Shown here: positions 9,598 to 17,233 of the stretch, piece after piece
How positions within the stretch are numbered: position 1 is the stretch's first letter
Layout of the letters: each line of letters begins with the position of its first letter
Assembly: GCA_963806455.1 (NCBI GenBank)
Contig: CAWDXZ010000005.1
Span: forward strand, 248,001 to 312,000
Length of the DNA stretch: 64,000 bases
Direction: 5' to 3'
Source of the DNA: Bog-756 sp963806455
GTDB taxonomy: Bacteria; Actinomycetota; Acidimicrobiia; Acidimicrobiales; RAAP-2
Notes under the pieces: model-generated
The model's database searches: none
Told to the model about the DNA's origin: nothing
Seen by the model: the letters and a program-made list of their open reading frames with translations, nothing else
Position numbers and translations under genes: made by a program

Positions 9598-10683
9598 CTA
9601 CACGTTGAAGCGGAACTCGACGACGTCGCCGTCCTGCATGACGTACTCCTTGCCCTCGACGCGCGCCTTGCCGGCGGCGCGCACCGCCGCCAGCGAACCG
9701 GCTTCGACCAGTTCGTCGTAGCCCACGACCTCGGCCTTGATGAACCCCCGCTCGAAGTCGGTATGGATGGTGCCGGCCGCCTGGGGGGCAGTGTCACCGA
9801 GGTGGATCGTCCATGCCCGCGCCTCCTTCGGCCCGGCGGTGAGGAACGTGTGGAGTCCGAGGGCGCGAAAGCCGACGTGGACGAGTTGCACGAGCCCCGA
9901 TTCCTGCAGGCCGTAGCCGGCCAGCAGCTCGGCTGCGTCGTCATCGTCGAGGGCGACCACCTCGGCCTCGATCTGGGCGCACATCATCACCGACTCCGCC
10001 GGGGTCACCAGGTGGGCGAGCTCGGACCGCAGGGACTCGTCCCCGAGCGTGCTCTCGTCGACGTTGAACACGTAGATGAACGGCTTGGCGCTCAGGAGGT
10101 GGAGGTCCGAGATCAGGGCGGGGTCGATCTCACCGGTCGCCACCGCCGAGGCCACGGTGCGCCCCGCATCGAGGACTTCCCGGGCCTGCTCGGCGGCCCG
10201 CAGGGCGGGCACCAGGCCGGGCTGCTTGCGTGACTCCTTCTCCAGTCTGCCCAGCCGGTTGTCCACGGTCTGCAGGTCGGCCAGGACCAGCTCGGTGTTG
10301 ACGGTCTCGATGTCGCCGGCCGGATCGATCCTCCCGCCCACGTGGACGACGTCGGAGTCGTCGAACACCCGGACCACCTGGCAGATGGCATCGGTCTCGC
10401 GGATGGCAGCCAGGAACTGGTTGCCGAGGCCCTCACCGACCGAGGCGCCCTTCACGATGCCGGCGATGTCCACGAAGGTCACGGTGGCCGGGACGATCTC
10501 CTTGGAGGCGAACAGCTCGGCCAGCCGGGCGAGCCGCTCGTCGGGGACGGCCACCACCCCCACGTTGGGATCGATGGTGGCGAACGGATAGTTGGCCGCC
10601 AGCACCTCGCTGCGGGTCAGGGCGTTGAACAGGGTCGACTTCCCGACGTTCGGGAGGCCGACGATGCCGATGGACAGTCCCAC
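9598..10683 (-). CDS. ychF: Ribosome-binding redox-regulated ATPase YchF
   Basis: This 361-residue member of the Obg-like P-loop family prefers ATP over GTP and binds ribosomes. The Walker A motif GLPNVGKST is at residues 9-17. The G3 motif lies in FVDIAGIVKGAS, and the usual NKxD is replaced by NVDE, which is diagnostic for YchF. The C-terminal TGS domain ends GKARVEGKEYVMQDGDVVEF. Length is standard. The gene marks the point where ordinary chromosome resumes after the mobile island. A small GGGC-AAAC-GCCC hairpin (9582-9593) lies directly after its stop and may serve as a weak terminator shared with the IS630 remnant. Confidence 0.97.
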   Translation of the reverse strand: MGLSIGIVGLPNVGKSTLFNALTRSEVLAANYPFATIDPNVGVVAVPDERLARLAELFASKEIVPATVTFVDIAGIVKGASVGEGLGNQFLAAIRETDAICQVVRVFDDSDVVHVGGRIDPAGDIETVNTELVLADLQTVDNRLGRLEKESRKQPGLVPALRAAEQAREVLDAGRTVASAVATGEIDPALISDLHLLSAKPFIYVFNVDESTLGDESLRSELAHLVTPAESVMMCAQIEAEVVALDDDDAAELLAGYGLQESGLVQLVHVGFRALGLHTFLTAGPKEARAWTIHLGDTAPQAAGTIHTDFERGFIKAEVVGYDELVEAGSLAAVRAAGKARVEGKEYVMQDGDVVEFRFNV

Positions 10684-10774
10684 GCGCTCGCCTCCGTTGT
10701 GGCTACGGGCACCGCCCCCGGCGGACCACGCCAGAGAATAGGTGATCGCCGCCGGATGGCCGTCCGGACGGCGC

Positions 10775-11506
10775 TCACCCCAGCGGCGCCACCAGGTACT
10801 CGCTCATCGTCGAGCTCCGCAATCGGCCGAGGTCCAGGCAGGCCTCGACACTGGCCATCATCCGCCCCACATTGGCGTCCAGCTCCTCGGAGGTGGAGGC
10901 GTTGAAGAAGAGCATGGGGTCGGCCACATGGCCGGGCGACGGCCAGCCTTCCTCCACGATGCCGTCGATCTCCGGTGCACCCTCGGTGAGGGCCCGTACC
11001 ACCTCGTTGCGCACATAGCGGGTGCGGGGCTGCAGTTGGCCCGAGACGGGGGACTGGGTGCCGTGCCAGCGCCTGATCCACTCCCGGTAGCCGAGCCCTG
11101 GCGGGCGATGGATGAGGGCCACCGTGAGGACACCGGGCGATCGCTCGCCATCCGGCCAGTGGCGGCCGGCGGCGTGCGGGGTGGTCCCGTAGTCCTCGTA
11201 GAGCGACTCCACCACCAGGTAGCCGGCCGAGGACAGGCCCAGGGATCCGACGGCGCCCTCGACCCCGCCCCGGCGCTCGTAGCAATCGAGCCACACCGAC
11301 ACCTCGGCGACATGGAGGGGTTCGCCCGCCGGCGGTGGTGCCGGGGACGGGGCGGCCGCCGCCTCGCTGTCGTGCACGTTGACCGACACCCCGCGGGCCC
11401 CGGCCTGTCGCAGTCGGGGCGCCACCTCCCCGAGCAGGGACTGGCGCAGCACGTCGCCGGCCTCGGGGGCGCCGTCGCCCCACAGCAGGTAGATGACCTT
11501 CTCCAT
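10775..11506 (-). CDS. EthD domain-containing protein
   Basis: This 243-residue protein begins MEKVIYLLWGDGAPEAG. It has the EthD dimeric alpha-beta barrel signature in its second half (VALIHRPPGLGYREWIRRWHG, then RTRYVRNEVVRAL), with an N-terminal part that looks like a degenerate second copy. EthD-type domains assist degradation of ethers and similar substrates, and many are small dimeric enzymes of unknown substrate. The frame continues upstream, but 11506 is the first methionine that gives family-like sequence. It lies 13 bases downstream of the carboxymuconolactone decarboxylase-like gene, so the two are probably co-transcribed. Confidence 0.75.
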   Translation of the reverse strand: MEKVIYLLWGDGAPEAGDVLRQSLLGEVAPRLRQAGARGVSVNVHDSEAAAAPSPAPPPAGEPLHVAEVSVWLDCYERRGGVEGAVGSLGLSSAGYLVVESLYEDYGTTPHAAGRHWPDGERSPGVLTVALIHRPPGLGYREWIRRWHGTQSPVSGQLQPRTRYVRNEVVRALTEGAPEIDGIVEEGWPSPGHVADPMLFFNASTSEELDANVGRMMASVEACLDLGRLRSSTMSEYLVAPLG

Positions 11507-11519
11507 CAGTCGGTGCGGG

Positions 11520-12026
11520 TCAGCCGGTGGCCGGCACCCGGCACGCGCCGTCGATGTCGAACACCTGGTTGAACCGCCCGAGGGCCAACCACGAGGCCAC
11601 GCACAGGGCCAGGTCGACCAGCTCGTCGTCGCTGAAGTGGGTGTGCAGGCGCTCCCAGAACGGCTCGTCCATCCCGAGATGGTCGGTGGCGTAGCGCTCG
11701 GCGAATTCGGCGGCCAGTCGCTCCCGCTGGGTGAGGCCGTCCAGGTCGCCTTCGACACCCACCTGTTCGTAGAAGGATTCGGGGATCACGTTGGGGTCGG
11801 GCCAACGCCCGGGAAGGTCACGTGCAGTTCGCCAGCCGATGCAGATCGCGCACTGGTTGATCCGGGCCATGGTCGTCCGGGCCGCCTCGAACTCGCGCAG
11901 CGAGAGGGACGACTTCTCGTACACGGCGCTGCTGTAGGCGCCGGCGGCCTGGGTCAGCGGGGAGGCCAGCTCCGTCCAGACGTACACCAGCGGGTCGCGC
12001 TCAGGCGGGACGGTGACGCGCGGCAC
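11520..12026 (-). CDS. Carboxymuconolactone decarboxylase/AhpD-like protein
   Basis: This 168-residue alpha-helical protein has a CAICIGWRTARDL motif, the CxxC-type redox pair of AhpD and carboxymuconolactone decarboxylase family proteins. The second helix bundle is FSDDELVDLALCVASWLALGRFNQVF. Family members act as alkylhydroperoxidases or decarboxylases; the substrate here is not evident. It sits directly upstream of the EthD-domain gene and is likely in one transcription unit with it, possibly for oxidation of an aromatic or hydroperoxide compound. Confidence 0.8.
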   Translation of the reverse strand: MPRVTVPPERDPLVYVWTELASPLTQAAGAYSSAVYEKSSLSLREFEAARTTMARINQCAICIGWRTARDLPGRWPDPNVIPESFYEQVGVEGDLDGLTQRERLAAEFAERYATDHLGMDEPFWERLHTHFSDDELVDLALCVASWLALGRFNQVFDIDGACRVPATG

Positions 12027-12089
12027 CGGCTCCCCTTCCCCGGCACCCGGCCGGTGCGGTGGTACGGCCCCCCGGCCGGATCCGCCAGG

Positions 12090-12419
12090 TCATGAGCCGG
12101 CCGGGGCCGGCAGGCGCCGGACCACCCGTCCGGCCAGGCCGGTGAGGAAGGGCAGCCACGACCGCTCGCCCATGAGCCACAGCCACAGTTCGCGCTTGTT
12201 GGCGATGACCACGTCGACGAAGTCCTCCCGGCTCATCCCGTCGGGCTCCAGGGCAGGTTGCCAGCGCGCCCACAGCCACAGCCCGATGCAGATGTCGTCG
12301 CTGAACCCGACCCGCCAGTCCCGACCGTCGAGCAGGGCATCCCGCAGTCCCGCCTTGAGGTCGGAGGGTTCATCGGGGATCTCGAGCCGGGGTCCGCCCT
12401 CCACCTCGAACACTGTCAT
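12090..12419 (-). CDS. Conserved hypothetical protein
   Basis: This 109-residue protein begins MTVFEVEGGPRLEIPDEPSD. It contains a Trp-rich central segment (DICIGLWLWARWQP) and another Trp-rich stretch (NKRELWLWLMGERSWLPFL) near the C-terminus that could be a weak amphipathic or membrane-contacting helix. No family is recognised. The start at 12419 is preferred over an upstream in-frame Met because the upstream residues are Arg/Cys-rich and atypical. It lies 63 bases upstream of the AhpD-like gene and may belong to the same unit. Confidence 0.55.
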   Translation of the reverse strand: MTVFEVEGGPRLEIPDEPSDLKAGLRDALLDGRDWRVGFSDDICIGLWLWARWQPALEPDGMSREDFVDVVIANKRELWLWLMGERSWLPFLTGLAGRVVRRLPAPAGS

Positions 12420-12528
12420 GGGGGCCACCCTAGCCATATCGTGCGCACACCGACGGGGACGGGTGAAATCGGAACACAACCTTCATGTGGCGCGCTCAAA
12501 CTCCCTGGCCAGAGCGGTTCCACCGCGC

Positions 12529-13794
12529 TCAGCGGTCGGGGACGACCGGGGCCCGGTCGCTCTCCTGGTAGTCGGCGAAGTGCTCGGCATAGTCGATGAA
12601 CAAGGGGCCGTCCGGGTCGAACCGGCGCCGGAGCGAGTCGATGGCGATCCGCTTGTCGAAGGCATCCAGCTTGACCAGGGCCTCCGGGTGGTCGAGCTCC
12701 CGGAAGTCGAGCCGGCCGCGAGCATTGTCGAGGGCCCGCCGGCCGCGTTCGGTCCGCACCAGCACGCTGCTCCACCCGTCCATCGAGCCCACGCTCCCGA
12801 CCGACAGGTCGGCTCCCCGGCCGAGGAAGTCGGCGCACTCGTCACACCCCTTCAGGGCGGCGCCGTGGAAGTTCTTGATGGGCTCGTCGACGGCCACCTC
12901 CCCGTCGCGGTACTCGACGATCATCCGACCCCGGATGACATCCACCTTGCTCACCCGCTCGAGATCGATGCCCCGGTCGTCCCGCAGCAGCTGGAGCATG
13001 AGGCCCTCGTAGTCGAAGCTCTTGGTACACAGCAGGGCGATGGTGAGCACCACCGCGTCGACCCGGTGGGCCCCCGTGGGCCAGCGACGGGCCTGCATGG
13101 CCCGGATGCCCTGGATCTCGCAGGGCGTCCCGACGACGGCGATCCGGGGCTTGGAGGGGAGCTCGTAGCGTGACAGGTCGAGCTCGGCCAGGGCCATCGT
13201 CTGGTTGTAGTAGCTCCCGGCCGCCTCGGTGATCTCCTGGGCCGTGGTGGCCAGATGGGCGACACCCTTCCACGGCTCGTCGGGATCGTCGCTCGGCCGG
13301 GTGACCAGGGCGCCGTCGATCTCCCCGCCGGCCAGCGCGGCGACGAGCAGGGCACTGACCACGCCGCCGTCCTGGGCCGAATCGGGCCGGGCCCCGGCCC
13401 GCACGGCATAGGAGTCGAGGACGGCGCCGAGCCCGTCGCCCGGAGGGCCGCCCGTGATCTTCCAGTAGTTGTCGGCGGCGTCGGCCCGCACGACCGTGCC
13501 CGACCCGGCCGGCCCGCCGTCGACGGTCGAGGGCGGCCAGAAGGCCTCGTAGCGCATCCCGCCGCGGGGGCAGAAGTCCCAGCACAGCGAACAGCCCGTG
13601 CACATCTTGACCAGAGCGGGGAGTCCGGTGTCCTCGTCGACCCCGATGGAGTTCGACGGGCACACCGCCACACAGGTGCCGCACTGGATGCAGCGGTCGG
13701 CGTCGATGACGCCCGCCTCGAGCTCCCAGAACCAGGTCTTGCCCGGGGGCTCGGCGACGCCGTTCATCTCCTCCCGGATCCGGTACCCCTTCAT
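12529..13794 (-). CDS. F420H2 dehydrogenase-like protein (FrhB/FpoF family) linked to sulfite reductase
   Basis: This 421-residue protein has two [4Fe-4S] ferredoxin clusters at its N-terminus (Cys35, 38, 41, 45 and Cys65, 68, 71, 75). The FrhB N- and C-terminal domains of coenzyme F420 hydrogenase/dehydrogenase beta subunits follow (DGGVVSALLVAALAGGEIDG, VVGTPCEIQGIRAMQ, NFHGAALKGCDECADFLG). Such proteins bind FAD and pass electrons between reduced F420 and iron-sulfur centres. The start codon overlaps the stop of the sulfite reductase (ATGA), so translation is coupled. No hydrogenase FrhA or FrhG gene is present. The likely role, by inference, is F420H2:sulfite reductase electron transfer, as in the N-terminal half of archaeal Fsr. 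Confidence 0.85.
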   Translation of the reverse strand: MKGYRIREEMNGVAEPPGKTWFWELEAGVIDADRCIQCGTCVAVCPSNSIGVDEDTGLPALVKMCTGCSLCWDFCPRGGMRYEAFWPPSTVDGGPAGSGTVVRADAADNYWKITGGPPGDGLGAVLDSYAVRAGARPDSAQDGGVVSALLVAALAGGEIDGALVTRPSDDPDEPWKGVAHLATTAQEITEAAGSYYNQTMALAELDLSRYELPSKPRIAVVGTPCEIQGIRAMQARRWPTGAHRVDAVVLTIALLCTKSFDYEGLMLQLLRDDRGIDLERVSKVDVIRGRMIVEYRDGEVAVDEPIKNFHGAALKGCDECADFLGRGADLSVGSVGSMDGWSSVLVRTERGRRALDNARGRLDFRELDHPEALVKLDAFDKRIAIDSLRRRFDPDGPLFIDYAEHFADYQESDRAPVVPDR

Positions 13795-15582
13795 CGGCCC
13801 GGACCGCCGGCCTTGCTCGGCACCGGCGGGGCGTCGGCCGCCTCCCCGCCCAACGTGAGCCGCAGGTCCTCGTTGGGGACCCGGCGCGCCCAGTTGTGGA
13901 ACGTCTCACCCGGGCGCCGCTCCGACTGGTACCGCCGCACCACCCTCACCAGCGCGTCAGGCACGTCGTTGACCGGGCGGGCGTGCTCGACCCAGTCGAT
14001 GAACCCGGCATCGCCGCCGAGCGAGCCACCGAGGCCGATGTCGGCCGCCTCGGCCAGATGGTTGCCGACGTGGGCTACCTCGCCGCGGAAGCCGATGTCG
14101 GCGATCTGGGGCTGCGCACAGCTGGCCGAGCATCCCGAGAAGTGCATCCGGATGATGCCGGCGTCCTCCCGCGGGCCCGACCGCCGCCCGGCCGTCGGGG
14201 TGGCCCCGACCGGCTCGCCGGCCAATTGCTCGTCGAGGAACCGGGCCCACTTGAGGGTCCGTTCCTTGGTCTCCACGATGGCGTAGCGGCAGAACTCGCT
14301 GCCCGTGCAGGCCACCGCCCCCCGGGAGAACGGCCCGGGATACGGGGAGTACTTCTGGAGGAGGTCCTCCTGCCAGGAGATCGTCGAGACGGCCCTCGGG
14401 CACCCCCGTGAGGATGAAGTTCTGATCACCGCTGACGCGGACGGTTCCGTCCCCGTAGGTCTCGGCCAGGCGGGCCACCTCGACGAGCTCGATCCCGTTC
14501 ATCCGGCCGACCGGCACCGAGCAGCCGACGTAGTGGAGTCCGGGCTCCTTCTGGGCGTGGACGCCGACATGGTCGCCGCGGTAGCGCCGGGTGAGGTCCT
14601 CCCCCGCCGGGACCAGATCGAACCGGGCCCGGGCGGCGAGCTCGGCCCGGAAGCCCTCGGCTCCGAGCTCCTGGACCAGGTAGCGCATGCGGGCCTGCCC
14701 GCGGTTCTCGCGATTGCCCAGCTCGCCGTAGAGCTGGGCGATGGCCCGGGTGGCCTCGACGGCCTGGTCCTGCGCCACGAAGACGTCGATGTCCGAGGCC
14801 ATCCGCTCACCGTCCGACAGCCCCCCGCCCACCAGGAGGTTGAAGCCGAGCGTGCCGTCGAGGGTCCGGGCCGGCCACATCCCGATGTCGTTGATCTCCG
14901 CCTGCGCACAGTCGTCGATGCACCCGGTGATGGAGATCTTGAACTTGCGGGGCAGATTGGCGTACTCGCGGTTGCCGGTGAAGAAGGCGGAGACGGCCTG
15001 GACGACGGGGAGGGCATCGAAGGCCTCGTCGGCGTCGACACCCGACACCGGGCAGCTCAAGACGTTGCGGGCGGAGTCCCCACAGGCCTGCACGGTGGTC
15101 AACCCCACCGCGGCCAGGCGCCGCCAGACGCGGGGGATGTCCCCGATCCGCAGCCAGTGGATCTGGACGGTCTGCCGGGTGGTGAGGTCGGCATAGCGCG
15201 AGCCGAAGACCCGGCTCTCGGTGCCGTCGGGGCCCTCGCCGAAGGCATCGGCCACCACACCGATCTCCCGGGCCTGGGCGGCGGTGAGACGGCCGCCCGG
15301 GATCTTGACCCGCAGCATGAAGGCGTCGCCACCCTGCTTCTGGGGGTAGATGCCGGCCCACTTCATCCGCTCCACCTCACCGACGACCTTGCCGATGCTG
15401 TCCGGACCCTCCTCGGCGTAGGTGTCGATGATGGCGTCGACCACCTCCAGGGGATGCCGGGCCAGCTTCTGCTGCTCGATGTCGTTGAGCTCGCCCTCGG
15501 TCCGGTAGGGGTTGACGAACGGCATGGGGCGGTCCGAGCCCCGGATGTGGAGCCCGTAGAGCTCGTCTCGGTCCTTGGTCAC
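13791..15582 (-). CDS. Siroheme [4Fe-4S] sulfite (or nitrite) reductase, one frameshift
   Basis: This is an assimilatory reductase of the NirA/SirA type that reduces sulfite to sulfide with six electrons. It has two ferrite-reductase halves: RMKWAGIYPQKQGGDAFMLR with LTTRQTVQIHWLR and KFKISITGCIDDCAQ, then a second half with ACTGSEFCRYAIVETKE and MHFSGCSASCAQPQIADIGF. The latter two supply the Cys-x5-Cys and Cys-x3-Cys siroheme/cluster ligands. The first frame is correct from the GTG at 15582 to about 14375. One extra base there moves the rest into another frame, which runs to 13791. The 1,792 bases correspond to 597 codons plus one base. It lies between cysH and the FrhB-like gene, so sulfite is the likely substrate. 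Confidence 0.85.
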
Positions 15583-15603
15583 GACCGGCGGACAGTCGTC
15601 ACG

Positions 15604-16287
15604 TCAGAGATGCAGCCCGCACTCGACCTTGTCCGAGTCCGACCAGCGGCCGGCCCGAGGGTCCTCGCCCTCACCGACCGCCCGGGTCGTCGGCGCGCAG
15701 CCGATGGAGAGATAGCCCCTGGACAGCAGGGGGTGCTGGGGGATGCCGTGGTCGGCCGTGTAGCCGGCCACGTCCTGCTCCGTCCAGGTGGCCAGGGGGT
15801 TGACCTTCACCAGCCCCCAGCTCTCGTCGTAGGAGACGATGGCCGCGTCACGTCGGGTCGGCGCATCCACCCGCTTCAGACCGGTGGCCCAGGCCGCCTT
15901 GCCGGCCAAGGCCTGCTTGAGGGGACGGACCTTTCGGTACTCGCAGCACTGGGCACTGCCGCACGGCCACCGGTCGGCACCGGCGGCCGGCTCGGTCACG
16001 GTGAGGTTGAGGTCGTAGCGCTGTCGGATCGTCTCGACGAAGTCGAGTGTCTCGGGGAAGTGCGAGCCGGTGTCGAGGAACACCACCTCGATGGAGGGAT
16101 CGACCCCGACGGCGATGTCGATGAGGACGGCGTCCTGGAACGAGGAGGCCACCGCCAGCTCGAGGCCGAACCGCTCGACGGCCCAGGCCAGGATCAACCC
16201 GGCCGGCGCGGTCTCGAAGGCCACGGACTGCTCGTCCAACTCGGCTCGCAACTGCACCAGTTCGGATTCGCTGGTCACGATGCTCAC
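15604..16287 (-). CDS. cysH: Adenylyl-sulfate (APS/PAPS) reductase
   Basis: This 227-residue protein is an assimilatory sulfonucleotide reductase producing sulfite and AMP from activated sulfate with thioredoxin. Visible motifs are ASSFQDAVLIDI (nucleotide loop), FLDTGSHFPETLDFV, the cluster motif QCCEYRKVRPL (Cys114-Cys115), GLKRVDAPTRRDA, SIGCAPTTRAV and the redox cysteine in ECGLHL (Cys223). APS reductases normally have a CxxC pair at the third motif; here Cys197 is present but position 200 is Thr. The GTG at 16287 follows a purine-rich site (GAGAGAGAGG); an in-frame Met lies upstream at 16332. It is the first gene of the sulfite-reducing operon. Confidence 0.93.
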   Translation of the reverse strand: MSIVTSESELVQLRAELDEQSVAFETAPAGLILAWAVERFGLELAVASSFQDAVLIDIAVGVDPSIEVVFLDTGSHFPETLDFVETIRQRYDLNLTVTEPAAGADRWPCGSAQCCEYRKVRPLKQALAGKAAWATGLKRVDAPTRRDAAIVSYDESWGLVKVNPLATWTEQDVAGYTADHGIPQHPLLSRGYLSIGCAPTTRAVGEGEDPRAGRWSDSDKVECGLHL

Positions 16288-16483
16288 TCTCCGAACCTCT
16301 CTCTCTGCCCCCACCCCGGCTCCGGGCGTCACGACCCCCGGAGCCGGTTCCGACTATACATGACTATTCAGATCATATTTTAGATCAATTGGGCCCCGAT
16401 CACCCCCGGCCCCACCCGGGCCGGGTCGGCCACAATGGTCCGGGCCCAACCGGCCAGGACCCGGTCGCCTCGGTCCCACCGCC
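16288..16483. promoter_or_regulatory. Divergent promoter region of sulfur genes, candidate operator
   Basis: The region separates cysH from the siroheme synthase gene. An AT-rich island at 16351-16390 stands out in the GC-rich surroundings and should hold both promoters. It contains a direct repeat GACTAT (16352-16357 and 16362-16367) spaced ten bases apart, one helical turn. The segment GATCATATTTTAGATC follows at 16371-16386. No known regulator motif was matched. Confidence 0.4.
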
Positions 16484-17182
16484 ATGAACGATCCGCCACC
16501 CTCGTCCCCGTCCCCGGAGCGCCGGCCGCAGCACGGATTCCCGGTGGTGCTGGACATCGCCGGCTGGCCCTGCCTGGTGGTCGGGGCCGGCGGGGTGGCC
16601 GCCCACCGTACCCGGGGGCTCCTGGCCGCCGGGGCCCGGGTCACCGTGGTGGCACCGGAGGTGACCGAGGCCTTCGACGATCTGGCCGCGGCGGCCCCCC
16701 GCCGTGGCGCGGGCCCGTCACTGGCCATCGAGCGGCGGCCCTACCGGCCGGGTGAGGCGACCGGCTACCGCCTGGTGGTCACGGCGACCGGCCGGCCCGA
16801 CGTGGACGGGGCGGTGGTGGCCGACGCCGGGGCCGGCGGGGTCCTCGTCAACAGCGCCCACCGGGCTACGGGGGGCAGTCTTCGGTTCCCGGCCGTCCAC
16901 CGGGCCGGACCGGTGACCCTGGCCGTGGACAGCTCCGGCACCAGTCCGGCCCTGGCCCGATGGTTGCGCACCCGGGTGGCGGGCTGCCTGCCGCCGGACG
17001 TGGCGACCATCGCCGCGCTGGTCGAGGAGGCCCGGGCGGCGCGCCAGGAGGCCGGGCTCCCCACCCGCTCGTCGGACTGGGCCGCCCTCCTCGACCGCGT
17101 CGCCCCCATGGTCGAGGCCGGCCGGATCGCCGAGGCACGGGCGGCCCTCCGTGCGGCCCGTCCGCCGCCGGAGCCGGGGTGA
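16484..17182 (+). CDS. Siroheme synthase, precorrin-2 dehydrogenase/ferrochelatase type
   Basis: This 232-residue protein has the CysG-B/Met8 fold that oxidises precorrin-2 with NAD and can insert iron to make siroheme. The N-terminal Rossmann motif is VVGAGGVAAHRTRGLLAAGA, followed by VTVVAPEVTEAF, and then LVVTATGRPDVDGAVVADA. The active-site region LVNSAHRATGGSLRFPAVHR resembles the family NxxD area but reads NSAHR. It is transcribed divergently from cysH and the sulfite reductase, which require siroheme. No uroporphyrinogen methyltransferase domain is fused, so that step must be encoded elsewhere. Confidence 0.85.
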   Translation: MNDPPPSSPSPERRPQHGFPVVLDIAGWPCLVVGAGGVAAHRTRGLLAAGARVTVVAPEVTEAFDDLAAAAPRRGAGPSLAIERRPYRPGEATGYRLVVTATGRPDVDGAVVADAGAGGVLVNSAHRATGGSLRFPAVHRAGPVTLAVDSSGTSPALARWLRTRVAGCLPPDVATIAALVEEARAARQEAGLPTRSSDWAALLDRVAPMVEAGRIAEARAALRAARPPPEPG

Positions 17183-17233
17183 GCGGCCGGGGCGGGCGGC
17201 GCCACCGGGCTTCCCCTCGTTAGGGTGGCGGGC

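Noticed and set aside
12529..13794. Calling the FrhB-like gene a true F420-reducing hydrogenase subunit
   Set aside because: No hydrogenase large or small subunit is present, and the gene is coupled to the sulfite reductase instead.
14365..14376. Programmed frameshift with internal AGGAGG in the sulfite reductase
   Set aside because: No slippery heptamer or in-frame stop like that of prfB is present, and a simple extra base explains the data; kept only as a remote option.
14305..16383. A 692-codon plus-strand frame over sulfite reductase and cysH
   Set aside because: It is antisense to two recognised genes and has no domain similarity.
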